From: Micromonospora sonchi
GTDB taxonomy: Bacteria; Actinomycetota; Actinomycetes; Mycobacteriales; Micromonosporaceae
Length of the DNA stretch: 64,000 nucleotides
Direction of reading: 5' to 3'
NCBI RefSeq assembly: GCF_014646235.1
Contig: NZ_BMNB01000027.1
Coordinates: forward strand, 1-64,000
Part shown: positions 43,976 to 52,786 of the stretch, piece by piece
Layout: each line of letters starts with the position of its first letter
Numbering within the stretch: the stretch's first letter is position 1
The notes under the pieces: generated by a model
What the model saw: the letters and a program-made list of their open reading frames with translations, nothing else
Told to the model about the DNA's origin: nothing
Databases searched by the model: none
Position numbers and translations under genes: made by a program

Positions 43976-44959
43976 TTATCTGGACGAGGAGCGCGGTGCC
44001 GAAACCGCCACGGCGAGCAGGATGATCGCGCCCTGGACGGTCGATCTGAGGGCGCCGGAGACGCCGTAGAAGTTCATGAGGGCAAACAGGAGTTCGAGGC
44101 TCAGCGCGCCGAGCATCGCGCCGACGACCGAGCCACGACCACCGCCCAGCGCGACCCCACCGAGGACGACCGCGGTGATCGCACCGAACTCCAGGCCGGC
44201 GCCGGCCTGGAACGACACTCCGCTGTACCCGCCGATCAGGATCGCCGCCACCGCGGCCGCGACTCCACTGAGGACGAACGCGATGGTCCGGTGCCGCCAG
44301 ACGCGTACCCCGCTCAGCTCGGCGGTGCGCGGGTTGTCGCCGACGGCGATCAGCGTCCGCCCGAAATCGGACCGCGCCACCAGCACGGCCAGCGCGGCGA
44401 ACGCGAGCAGCACGATCAACGCGTACGGGACGCGGCCGAGCACCGGAACGTCCTCGAAGGCCCACCGGCCGAACCGACGGAACTCGTCGGAGAGCCCGCC
44501 CTTGGGGGCGCCGTCGGACCAGAGGTAGACCGCGCCGAGGAGGATCAGGAGCATGCCGAGGGTGGTGATGAACGACGGGACCCGCAGGCGCGTCGTGATC
44601 AGGCCGTTGACCAGCCCGACGAGTGCTCCGAAGCCGAGCAGCAGCAGCACCACCGGCCAGGTGTGCGCCGGCTCGCTGTCGATGAGTCGGGCGGCGACGA
44701 CCACCTGCGCGGTGACCAGGGCGCCGACCGACAGGTCAAACTCGCCGGAGACGATCACGAAGTACTGGCCGGCGGCGAGCAGGATGATCGGCGCCGACCG
44801 GCCGAGGAAGGACATCAACGACGGCGGGGCGAAGAAGTCGGGCTGCCGGACGGCGACGAGGATCAGCAGCACCGCGAGCAGCGCGATGATCGGCACGAGG
44901 CCGCCGGGACGTACCCGCAGCAGCCGCAGCGGCAGCGGAGGGCGCTGGACGGTCTGCAT
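43976..44959 (-). CDS. Sugar ABC importer permease (RbsC-like), second
   Basis: I chose ATG 44959 (MQTVQRP), just after the previous stop; the frame opens 22 codons earlier inside the other permease. The 327-residue product has about nine helices and the RbsC-type motifs AGQYFVIVSGEFDLSVGALV, GLINGLITT-like VGLVNGLITTRLRVPSFITT and AVVLGGVALGGGRGSVVGAM. It pairs with the permease at 44961-45935 to form a heteromeric channel. Confidence 0.9.
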   Translation of the reverse strand: MQTVQRPPLPLRLLRVRPGGLVPIIALLAVLLILVAVRQPDFFAPPSLMSFLGRSAPIILLAAGQYFVIVSGEFDLSVGALVTAQVVVAARLIDSEPAHTWPVVLLLLGFGALVGLVNGLITTRLRVPSFITTLGMLLILLGAVYLWSDGAPKGGLSDEFRRFGRWAFEDVPVLGRVPYALIVLLAFAALAVLVARSDFGRTLIAVGDNPRTAELSGVRVWRHRTIAFVLSGVAAAVAAILIGGYSGVSFQAGAGLEFGAITAVVLGGVALGGGRGSVVGAMLGALSLELLFALMNFYGVSGALRSTVQGAIILLAVAVSAPRSSSR

Positions 44960-44960
44960 G

Positions 44961-45935
44961 TCAGACCGCCCCCTTGCGCAGGGCCCGGCGGGCGTAGACG
45001 GCGACCGCGGCGATGATGACGACACCCCGGATCACCTGCTTGAAGAAGGCGTCGACCTCGAGTTGGTTGAAGATGGCGTCGATGCTGGCGAGCAGCAGCA
45101 CGCCGCCGACGGTGCCGAGGACGCCCCCGCGTCCGCCCGCGAGGGCGGTGCCGCCGATCACCACCGCGGCGATCGACTCAAGGTCGTAGAGGCCCTCGCT
45201 GCCCACCCGGGGCGCGCCCGAGCCGAGCCGGCTGGCGAGGTAGATCCCGGCGAGCCCGGCGCAGAGCGAGCACAGCACGTGGGCGGTGACGAGCACCCGG
45301 TCGTTGCGGACGCCGGAGAGCCGGGCGACCTCCGGATCACCGCCGACGGCGACCAGGTGGTGACCGAAGCGGGTCCGGGCCAGCGCCAACCAGACCACCC
45401 CGGCGACGGCGACCAGCAGCAGGAACGACAGCGGCACCGGACCGATGCGCTGGTAGCCGAGGGTTTGCACCAGCGCGGGCGAGGTGGCCCCGGCCGGTCC
45501 GTCGTAACCGTTGTCGAGGTATCCCTTGAGCAGTAGCCCGACGCCGAGGGTCGCGATGAACGCGTTGATCCGCAGCCGGGTGACGAGCAGGCCGTTGAAC
45601 AGCCCGACAGCGGCGCTCACCGTGAGGGCCAGGCCGATCGCCGGCACCAGGGCCCCGTCGCTGCCGTTCATCGTCTCGGCCGCGACGAGGGTGCTGAGGC
45701 TGACCACGTAGGCCACGGACAGGTCGAGCGAACCGCCGAGGATGACCAGGGTCTGCCCCACCGCGACGAGCCCGAGCCCGGCGGCGACGTGCAGCAGACT
45801 CACCGTCGTCGACTGGTTGAACAACTGACCGCCGTCGATCAGCACGACCAGCCAGCCGATGGCGAGGGTGAGGGCCAGGGCGACGAACACGCCCGGTACG
45901 GCCCAGCGCGTCGGCCGGAAGGCAAGAGCCCTCAC
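44961..45935 (-). CDS. Sugar ABC importer permease (RbsC-like), first
   Basis: The GTG at 45935 overlaps the ATPase stop as GTGA. The 324-residue product has the same family signatures as its neighbour: GQTLVILGGSLDLSVAYVVS, GLFNGLLVTRLRINAFIATL, AAVVIGGTALAGGRGGVLGT, with about nine membrane helices. Two non-identical permeases next to an RbsA-type double ATPase occur in rhamnose-, autoinducer- and related importers as well as ribose types, so the substrate stays open. Confidence 0.9.
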   Translation of the reverse strand: MRALAFRPTRWAVPGVFVALALTLAIGWLVVLIDGGQLFNQSTTVSLLHVAAGLGLVAVGQTLVILGGSLDLSVAYVVSLSTLVAAETMNGSDGALVPAIGLALTVSAAVGLFNGLLVTRLRINAFIATLGVGLLLKGYLDNGYDGPAGATSPALVQTLGYQRIGPVPLSFLLLVAVAGVVWLALARTRFGHHLVAVGGDPEVARLSGVRNDRVLVTAHVLCSLCAGLAGIYLASRLGSGAPRVGSEGLYDLESIAAVVIGGTALAGGRGGVLGTVGGVLLLASIDAIFNQLEVDAFFKQVIRGVVIIAAVAVYARRALRKGAV

Positions 45936-47440
45936 GCGGCCGCCTCCACCGAGCCGACCGCCAGGGCGACCACGTCCTTCTCGGTCGTGCCGGCGGGCAA
46001 CTCACCGGCGATCCGGCCGTCCCGCATGACGATGATCCGGTCGCTCATCCCCAACAGCTCGGGCAGCTCAGACGAGATCATCAGAACCGCCGCGCCGTCG
46101 CGGGCGAGCCGGCGGACGAGATCGTGGATGGCCGACTTCGCGCCGACGTCGATGCCCCGGGTCGGCTCGTCGAAGAGCAGGATCCGCGGGCTGAGCATGA
46201 GCCATCGGGCCAGCACGACCTTCTGCTGGTTGCCGCCGGAGAGGAAGCGGATCTCCTGGTCGTCACCGGCGGCCCGGACCCGCACGGCGGCGAGCAGCTC
46301 GCGGATGCGGGTGGCCCGTGCGGCGCGGCCGGACCGCGCCGCGACGGCGGCCCGGCTGGCGAGCAGCGCGTTGTCGAGCACCGACTGCCGGGCGACGATC
46401 CCCTCGCCCTTGCGATCCTCGGTGACGTAGGCGACGCCGGCCCGTATCGCGGCGCGCGGCGAGCGCAGCCGCACCGGTACGCCGTCGAGCGTGACCTCGC
46501 CGGTCGTGAACGGCGCCGCCCCGAAGACCGCTCGGGCCAGCGCCGACCGCCCGGAGCCCTGGAGGCCGCCGACGCCGAGCACCTCGCCGCCCCGCAGCTC
46601 CAGGTCCACGTCGCGAAGCTTCCGGTTCCCCCCGCCACGGACGGTTAGCCGGGCCGGACCGAGGTCCGCGGGGTCGGCCCGGTCGGGGTAGTAGCTGGAC
46701 AGCTCCCGGCCGACCATGTGCCGCACCAGTTCGTCGGCGGTGGTGTCCGCGGTACGCAGCGTGGTCATCCGGCGACCGTCCTTCAGCACCGTGATCCGGT
46801 CGGACAGGTCGAAGACCTCGGTGAGCCGGTGCGAGACGTACAACAGGCCGATGCCGCGCTGCTGGAGTCGGCGCACCAGCCCGTAGAGCAGTTCGACCTC
46901 GTGGTCGGCCAGCGCCGCGGTCGGCTCGTCCATGATGAGCAGTCGCGCGTCCAGGGCGAGCGCCTTGGCGATTTCGACGACCTGCTGCTGGGCGATGCCG
47001 AGGCGGCTCACTCGGGCGTCGGCGGGCAGGGCGCTCTCTCCGATCGAGGCGAGCAACTGTCGGGTGTGGTGGAGCATCTGCCGGCGGTCGACCAGGCCAC
47101 GGCGTACCGGCTCGTGGCCGAGGTGCACGTTCTCCGCGACGGTGCGCTCCGGCAGCAGGGTGAACTCCTGGTGGATCATGCCGATGCCGGCCCGCTGCGC
47201 GTCGCGCGGGCCGCGGAACGCGCGCGGTTCGCCGGCGAACTCGATGCTGCCTCCGTCGGGGACGTGCACCCCCGAGATGATCTTCATGAGGGTGGACTTC
47301 CCGGCCCCGTTCTCACCGACGACGGCGTGCACCTCGCCGGGCGCGACGTCGAGGTCGATGCCGTCGAGGACGCGTACGCCGAGGAAGGCCTTGCCGATGC
47401 CGCGCAGGGCGAGCAGCGGCACCGGCGGTGGATCTGACAT
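45932..47440 (-). CDS. Sugar ABC importer double ATP-binding protein (RbsA-like)
   Basis: The 502-residue product contains two ABC cassettes. The first has a full Walker A (VVGENGAGKSTLMKI), signature-like LGIAQQQVVEIAKAL and Walker B (LLIMDEPTAAL). The second has the degenerate site GGLQGSGRSALARAV, signature LSGGNQQKVVLARWL and Walker B (ILLFDEPTRGID). It is first in a six-gene operon (ATPase, two permeases, binding protein, epimerase, beta-helix protein). Its promoter probably lies near 47600-47628 on the minus strand, overlapping the divergent promoter. Confidence 0.92.
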   Translation of the reverse strand: MSDPPPVPLLALRGIGKAFLGVRVLDGIDLDVAPGEVHAVVGENGAGKSTLMKIISGVHVPDGGSIEFAGEPRAFRGPRDAQRAGIGMIHQEFTLLPERTVAENVHLGHEPVRRGLVDRRQMLHHTRQLLASIGESALPADARVSRLGIAQQQVVEIAKALALDARLLIMDEPTAALADHEVELLYGLVRRLQQRGIGLLYVSHRLTEVFDLSDRITVLKDGRRMTTLRTADTTADELVRHMVGRELSSYYPDRADPADLGPARLTVRGGGNRKLRDVDLELRGGEVLGVGGLQGSGRSALARAVFGAAPFTTGEVTLDGVPVRLRSPRAAIRAGVAYVTEDRKGEGIVARQSVLDNALLASRAAVAARSGRAARATRIRELLAAVRVRAAGDDQEIRFLSGGNQQKVVLARWLMLSPRILLFDEPTRGIDVGAKSAIHDLVRRLARDGAAVLMISSELPELLGMSDRIIVMRDGRIAGELPAGTTEKDVVALAVGSVEAAA

Positions 47441-47558
47441 CGCAGGCAGCCCTTACAGGTAGTAGTCACCGACGAGATCCGTGCCCGCGCCGCCGAGCGG
47501 ATCGAGGCGCTGCACGACGGAACATTCGCAGCTGGCTGCGAGGGTTGCGTTCTTATGG

Positions 47559-47628
47559 AGCAAACATTCGCTTGACATCAGCGAAACATCACACGTATGA
47601 AGATAGATGTTTCGATGATTCTTCGCAA
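47559..47628. promoter_or_regulatory. Overlapping divergent promoters with repeated GAAACATC boxes
   Basis: Plus strand: TTGACA (47572-47577), 18 bases, TATGAA (47596-47601). Minus strand: TTGCGA (47628-47623), 17 bases, TATCTT (47605-47600). The two -10 elements overlap, so polymerases would exclude each other. CGAAACATC (47582-47590) and its inverse GATGTTTCG (47606-47614) flank the shared core, and a related GCAAACATTC lies at 47559-47568. This looks like a repressor array of DeoR- or LacI-type logic for both transcripts. Confidence 0.6.
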
Positions 47629-47740
47629 TGCTCAACCCGAGCAACCGTCAGCTCGCACCCCGACGGGCAGCGTCGGGCGAGCCAGCGAGATCAACCGCCA
47701 TCATTCTCACCAGGAGTGACGTAGGACGTTTCCCTCAGGC

Positions 47741-47756
47741 ATTGACAATTGTCAAT
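47741..47756. promoter_or_regulatory. Perfect 16-bp palindrome in the leader of the ThuA-GSDH gene
   Basis: ATTGACAATTGTCAAT is fully self-complementary and contains a TTGACA hexamer. It lies about 150 bases upstream of the start codon. It may be an operator for a second promoter or a downstream roadblock site for the promoter at 47572. The rest of the 463-base gap (47441-47903) shows no gene. Confidence 0.5.
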
Positions 47757-47903
47757 ATTCGCCCATCAACCACCACCGACCACGGGGATACGGACACGGC
47801 CTCCATCACGCTGTGTGACATCCCGCCGAACCGGCTGGCCGTCCTGGCGTGCCGTCGGGCCGTGGTCGCACTCCACCGTTGCCCGCCCGACCTAGGAGAC
47901 GGC

Positions 47904-50900
47904 ATGCGTCGCAAAACATTGATCATCGGAGTGATCGGGGGGCTGTTGCTCTCGCTCGCGCTCGTCCACCCGGCATCGGCCGCCCCGGCCTTCCGTGCCC
48001 TGCTGTTCACCAAGACCGCCGGCTACCGGCACGACTCGATACCCGCCGGGGTCTCGATGTTCCAGCAGCAGGCGGCCGCGAACAACTTCGAGCTGGTGCA
48101 CAGCGAGGACTCGAACGTCTTCACCCCGGCCAACCTCGCCACCTTCGACGTCCTCATCATGTTCCAAACCTCGGGCATGGTGTGGACCTCGACGGCCCAA
48201 CGCCAGGCGGTGGAGGGATACCTCGCCAGCGGCAAGGGCATCGTCGCCATCCACAACGCCACGGACATGGGCATCGAGGGCGAGTACCCGTGGTGGGACC
48301 AGACCGTGAACGGCGGGGCGCACATGCCCGAGCACTCCCCCGGCGTGCTGCCCGGCACCGCCATCGTCGCCGACAAGAAGCACCCGTCGACCGCCAGCCT
48401 GCCGGACCGCTGGAACCGCAGCGAGGAATGGTACAACTTCGACAAAAACCCCCGGGGCAGCGTGCACGTCCTGGTGACCGCCGACGAGCGGACGTACAAC
48501 CCGGGTTCCCGGGCGATGGGTCCGGACCATCCGATCTCCTGGTGCCGCACGGCCGGCGGCGGTCGGGTCTGGAGCACCGCGATGGGCCATGCCGCCGAGT
48601 CCTACAGCGAGACCCACTTCCGCAACCACGTCCTCGGCGGAGTGAAGTGGGCCGCCGGCAACGAGCCCGGCGACTGCGGTGGCACGGTCTGGGGCAACTT
48701 CGAGAAGCGCACCCTCGACACCAACACGGTCGACCCGATGGCGCTGGCCGTGGCACCCGACGGTCGGGTGCTGTACATCCAACGCGGCGGCCAGGTCAAG
48801 ATCTTCAAGCCGAGCACGAACAGCACGGTCACCGCCGGCACGCTCAGCGTTTACACCGGCGGCGAGGACGGCCTCACCGGCTTGGCGCTGGACCCGAACT
48901 TCGCGACCAACGGGTACGTGTACCTGTACCACTCGCCAGCCAGCAGCAGCACGGACGTGAACCGCGTCTCCCGCTACACGCTCAGCGGTGACACGCTGAA
49001 CATGTCCAGCGGGGTCACCATCATCGACATCCCGGCGTACCGGGACCGGACGTTCCCGGAGCCCGGCCACACCGGCGGGTACATCGACTTCGGGCCGGAC
49101 GGCAACCTCTACATCGGCACCGGTGACGACGTCGCACCGAACCTCGACCCCAACTGGCAGGGGTACGCCCCGCTGGACTGGCGGTCGGGCAAGCACATGC
49201 AGGACGCGGCGCGCACCGCCGGCAACACCAACGACCTACGCGGCAAGCTGCTACGCATCCGGCCCTCGGCCAGCGGTGGCTACACCATCCCAGCGGGCAA
49301 CCTCTACCCCCAGGGCACGGCGCAGACCCGGCCGGAGGTCTACGCGATGGGCTTCCGCAACCCGTTCCGCTTCTCGATCGACCCGGCCAACGGCTGGGTC
49401 TACCTGGCCGACTACGGGCCCGACCGGAATCCGCCGACCACCAACCGCGGCCCTGAGGGCCTCGTCGAACTCAATGTGATCAAGACGCCGGGCAACTACG
49501 GCTGGCCGTTCTGCCACGGCGACAACCAGCCGTACGCGCCGTACAACCCGGACACCCGGGTGGTCGGCGCCAAGTTCAACTGCTCCGCACCGGTCAACAA
49601 CTCCCCCAACAACACCGGCCTGACCAGTCTCCGTCCGGTGGTCGCGCCCAACCTGTGGTACGGCTACGGCACCTCGCCGACCTTCCCCGAGCTCGGCTCC
49701 GGCGGCTCGGGGCCGATGGGCGGACCCGTCTACCGCTACGACCCGGCCAACCCGTCGGCGACGAAGTTCCCGCCCTACTACGACGGCGTCCACTTCCTCT
49801 ACGAGTGGACCCGCAACTACATCAAGGAGGTGCACTTCGACTCGGCGACCGCGGTGACCCGGACCAACCCGTTCATGTCCACCGCGCGGTTCAACAAGCC
49901 GATGGACCTCGAGTTCGGCCCGGACGGCTCGCTCTACCTGCTGGAATGGGGCACCAACTTCGGCGGCGGCAACAGCGACTCGGGTCTCTACCGGATCGAC
50001 TACGTCCACGGCGGACGGTCTCCCATCGCCAAGGCCACCGGCACGCCCACCAGCGGCAACGCCCCGCTGACCGTGCAGTTCTCCAGCGCCGGGTCGATGG
50101 ACCCCGACCCCGGTAACACGATCAGCTACCAGTGGACCTTCGGCGACGGCACCACCTCGACGGCGGCCAACCCGTCGAAGGTCTACACCGCCAACGGCAA
50201 CTACACGGCCCAGTTGAAGGTCACCGACAACACCGGCAAGAGCGGCTTCGCCAACGTCCAGATCACCGTCGGCAACACCGCGCCGGTGGTCACCATCACC
50301 ACCCCGGCCAACGGTGGCATGCTCACCTTCGGCGACCGGGTGTCATACCAGATCACCGTCACCGACCCCGGCGGCGCACCGATCGACTGCGCCAAGGTCT
50401 TCCTCAACCCCGCGCTGGGGCACGACGACCACGCGCACGAGACCACGGATTATCCCGGCTGCTCGGGCACCATTCCGACCGACCTGCTCGGCGGGCACCC
50501 GGACGGCGCGAACCTGTTCTACGTGCTCAACGCGCGGTACACCGACAACGGCGGCGCGGGCGGCGCGGCCCCGCTCACCGGCCACGCGCAGGCGATCCTG
50601 CAACCCAAGCAGAAGCAGGCCGAGTACTACAGCAGCCAGTCCGGCATCCGGATCGTCGACCAGGCCGGCGCGGAAAGCGGCAAGCGGGTCGGGGACATCT
50701 CCAACAACGACTGGGTGGCGTTCACCCCGATGAACCTGACCGGCATCACCAACGTCAGGTATCGGCTGTCCTCGCCGTCCGGCGGCGGCACCATCGAGCT
50801 GCGCGCCGGCTCGCCGACCGGCACACTGCTGGCCACCACACCGGTACCGAGCACCGGCGGCTGGGACAACTACCAGTCCACGTCCCCGGTGAACGTCACC

Positions 50901-51467
50901 GCACTCGCCGGGACCCACACCCTGTACATGGTGTTCAAGGGGAGCTCGAACAACTGGTTCGACCTCGACTCGTTCACCTTCGGCGGGGCCGGCGTCGGCC
51001 AGCCGGGTGATCCTGGGAACCCCCCGGGTGACGGGGTGGCCGGCAAGACGTGGACCCTGACCGCGCAGCACAGCGGCAAGCTGATGGACGTCAGCGGCGT
51101 CTCCACCGCCGACGGCGCCCAGATCCATCAGTGGGCGGCCACCGGCGGCAACAACCAGAAGTGGCAGGCGGTCGATGCCGGCGGCGGCGCCGTCTACCTG
51201 AAGGCGGTGCACAGCGGCAAGTGTGCGGAGATCACCGGCGGCTCCACCAGCGCGGGTGCCTTCCTCCAGCAGGCCACCTGCAACAACGGTAACCAGCAGA
51301 AGTTCACCGCCACGGCGACCGGAACCTCCGGCGTGTACACGGTGAAGAGCGTGCTGAGCGGGCTCTGCCTGGACGTCAACAGCGCCGCCACCAGCGACGG
51401 GGCTCGGCTGTTGCAGTGGACCTGCCACAGCGGCACCAACCAGCAGTGGCGGTTCAGCCCCGCCTGA
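47904..51467 (+). CDS. Secreted ThuA / sugar dehydrogenase (GSDH) / PKD / CBM6 / CBM13 protein
   Basis: I chose ATG 47904 because it starts a clean signal peptide (about 1-27, ending HPASA-A); the frame is open from 47628. The 1187-residue product has a ThuA-like glutamine-amidotransferase fold (about 30-250: RALLFTKTAGYRHDSIPAGV, GKGIVAIHNATDMG) and a GSDH beta-propeller (about 260-700: GGEDGLTGLALDPNFATNGY, GFRNPFRFSIDPANGWVYLA). A PKD domain (about 705-790, YQWTFGDGTTST), a linker domain, CBM6 (about 902-1028) and a ricin-type CBM13 (about 1047-1187) follow. GSDH domains oxidise sugars, often with PQQ. The binding modules should hold it on a polysaccharide. Confidence 0.88.
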   Translation: MRRKTLIIGVIGGLLLSLALVHPASAAPAFRALLFTKTAGYRHDSIPAGVSMFQQQAAANNFELVHSEDSNVFTPANLATFDVLIMFQTSGMVWTSTAQRQAVEGYLASGKGIVAIHNATDMGIEGEYPWWDQTVNGGAHMPEHSPGVLPGTAIVADKKHPSTASLPDRWNRSEEWYNFDKNPRGSVHVLVTADERTYNPGSRAMGPDHPISWCRTAGGGRVWSTAMGHAAESYSETHFRNHVLGGVKWAAGNEPGDCGGTVWGNFEKRTLDTNTVDPMALAVAPDGRVLYIQRGGQVKIFKPSTNSTVTAGTLSVYTGGEDGLTGLALDPNFATNGYVYLYHSPASSSTDVNRVSRYTLSGDTLNMSSGVTIIDIPAYRDRTFPEPGHTGGYIDFGPDGNLYIGTGDDVAPNLDPNWQGYAPLDWRSGKHMQDAARTAGNTNDLRGKLLRIRPSASGGYTIPAGNLYPQGTAQTRPEVYAMGFRNPFRFSIDPANGWVYLADYGPDRNPPTTNRGPEGLVELNVIKTPGNYGWPFCHGDNQPYAPYNPDTRVVGAKFNCSAPVNNSPNNTGLTSLRPVVAPNLWYGYGTSPTFPELGSGGSGPMGGPVYRYDPANPSATKFPPYYDGVHFLYEWTRNYIKEVHFDSATAVTRTNPFMSTARFNKPMDLEFGPDGSLYLLEWGTNFGGGNSDSGLYRIDYVHGGRSPIAKATGTPTSGNAPLTVQFSSAGSMDPDPGNTISYQWTFGDGTTSTAANPSKVYTANGNYTAQLKVTDNTGKSGFANVQITVGNTAPVVTITTPANGGMLTFGDRVSYQITVTDPGGAPIDCAKVFLNPALGHDDHAHETTDYPGCSGTIPTDLLGGHPDGANLFYVLNARYTDNGGAGGAAPLTGHAQAILQPKQKQAEYYSSQSGIRIVDQAGAESGKRVGDISNNDWVAFTPMNLTGITNVRYRLSSPSGGGTIELRAGSPTGTLLATTPVPSTGGWDNYQSTSPVNVTALAGTHTLYMVFKGSSNNWFDLDSFTFGGAGVGQPGDPGNPPGDGVAGKTWTLTAQHSGKLMDVSGVSTADGAQIHQWAATGGNNQKWQAVDAGGGAVYLKAVHSGKCAEITGGSTSAGAFLQQATCNNGNQQKFTATATGTSGVYTVKSVLSGLCLDVNSAATSDGARLLQWTCHSGTNQQWRFSPA

Positions 51468-51500
51468 CGACCCGCGGCCGGCACCAGCCGGTGACGGTCC

Positions 51501-51542
51501 GGTCGGGACCGGCGTCCGACGAGTCGGACGCCGGTCCCGACC
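51501..51542. terminator. Bidirectional hairpin terminator
   Basis: Two perfect 20-base arms (51501-51520 and 51523-51542) are separated by only GA, giving a stem of about 18 bp with a small loop. It sits between the convergent ends of the ThuA-GSDH gene (51467) and the enolase-superfamily gene (51550). No long U-tract follows, as is usual in high-GC Actinobacteria. Confidence 0.8.
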
Positions 51543-51549
51543 CCTGTTC

Positions 51550-52785
51550 TCAGTGCCGCGCTGTCGGCGACACCTCATGGCTGTTGCGCGGTGGTCCGGC
51601 GGCCGCCGGGAAGGGCAGCCGCCGGGCGGGTACGACCCCGTCGGCCTGCGCCAACAGTCGCTGCCCGGCCCGCTCCGGCCGGACGTTCGGCCCGTCGGCC
51701 GGCTGCGCCTGCGGCTGCCGGGCCGCAGCACGGATGAGCTGCTCGTCGACCCGTACGCCGAGTCCGGGCGAGTCCCCGAGCACGAAGGCACCGTCCTCGA
51801 CGTGCAGATCGATGGTGACGCCGACCGGTGGATGCAGGTCCTGCAACTCGCTGGTCAGATGGTTCGGCACGGAGGTCGCCGCGTGCAGCAGTCCGATCGG
51901 GCTGTTACCGATCGGGCTGACCGGCAGGTCGTGGGCGTGCGCCAGGGCGGACACCCGCAGGAAATGGGTGACTCCCCCGACCGCGGCCGTCTGGACGATG
52001 TCGACCGCGTCGGCGGCGATCAGCGGACGGTACTGCTCGAGCCCGGTGAGGTTCTCCCCGGTGGCAACTGACGCGCGGACACCCCGCCCGACGGTGGCGA
52101 GGCCTTCGGCGTCCCAGCGCCGGACGGGCTCCTCGATCCAGATCAGGTCCAGGGTGCGTTCGAGCTCCCAGATGTGCCGGACGGCCTGCTTGCGGGTCCA
52201 TGCCTCGTTGACGTCGAGCATGAGACCCGGCCGCAGTCCGTGTCCGGCCTCGGTCAGGAGCTCCCTGACCAGGGTCAGGCGATGCCGGTCGCGCTCGATG
52301 TCGAGGCCGCCCTTGAGCTTGGCGGCCCGCAGCCCGTGCCGGGCATAGTCCTCGTACGCCGAGACGAGTTCGTCGTCGGTCAGCGCGATGTCCAGGCCGG
52401 ACGCGTAGGCGGGGACCCGCCGGTCGCGTCCGCCCAGCAACCGCCACAGCGGCTGTCCGGCGGCCTGCGCCTTGATGTCCCACAGGGCGGTGTCGAGTGC
52501 CCCGATGGTGCCGAACACCGGGCCCCCGTGACCCGCCTTGAAGGTGTGCCGCAGCATGCGGTCGTACAGCGTCGTCACGGCCCGGGGGTCCTCGCCGTCG
52601 ATCGCCGCGAAGATCCGCTCGATCTCGACGTGCGGTCCGATGCCGAATCCCGAGATCCCCGCGTCGGTGTCGACGATGACGATCGGCACCGGGACCATCC
52701 CGTCGGCGAAGACCCCGTTGGCGTCGCCGACGGGTCTTCCCCATTCCTGGACGGTGGTGAGTGTCCGATATCCGGTGATCCGCAT
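51550..52785 (-). CDS. Enolase-superfamily (mandelate racemase/muconate lactonizing) enzyme
   Basis: The 411-residue product has the capping domain (MRITGYRTLTTVQEWGRPVG) and the barrel with the K-x-K base motif (AAKLKGGLDI), metal ligands D in MLDVNEAWTRKQ, E in WIEEPVRRWD and E in SVATGENLTG, then NSPIGLLHAATSVPNHLTSE. This is typical of acid-sugar dehydratases of the mandelate racemase group. A Pro/Ala-rich tail of about 55 residues beyond the barrel is unusual. It ends a MalEFG-type importer operon, so its substrate is probably derived from the imported sugar. Confidence 0.86.
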   Translation of the reverse strand: MRITGYRTLTTVQEWGRPVGDANGVFADGMVPVPIVIVDTDAGISGFGIGPHVEIERIFAAIDGEDPRAVTTLYDRMLRHTFKAGHGGPVFGTIGALDTALWDIKAQAAGQPLWRLLGGRDRRVPAYASGLDIALTDDELVSAYEDYARHGLRAAKLKGGLDIERDRHRLTLVRELLTEAGHGLRPGLMLDVNEAWTRKQAVRHIWELERTLDLIWIEEPVRRWDAEGLATVGRGVRASVATGENLTGLEQYRPLIAADAVDIVQTAAVGGVTHFLRVSALAHAHDLPVSPIGNSPIGLLHAATSVPNHLTSELQDLHPPVGVTIDLHVEDGAFVLGDSPGLGVRVDEQLIRAAARQPQAQPADGPNVRPERAGQRLLAQADGVVPARRLPFPAAAGPPRNSHEVSPTARH

Positions 52786-52786
52786 G

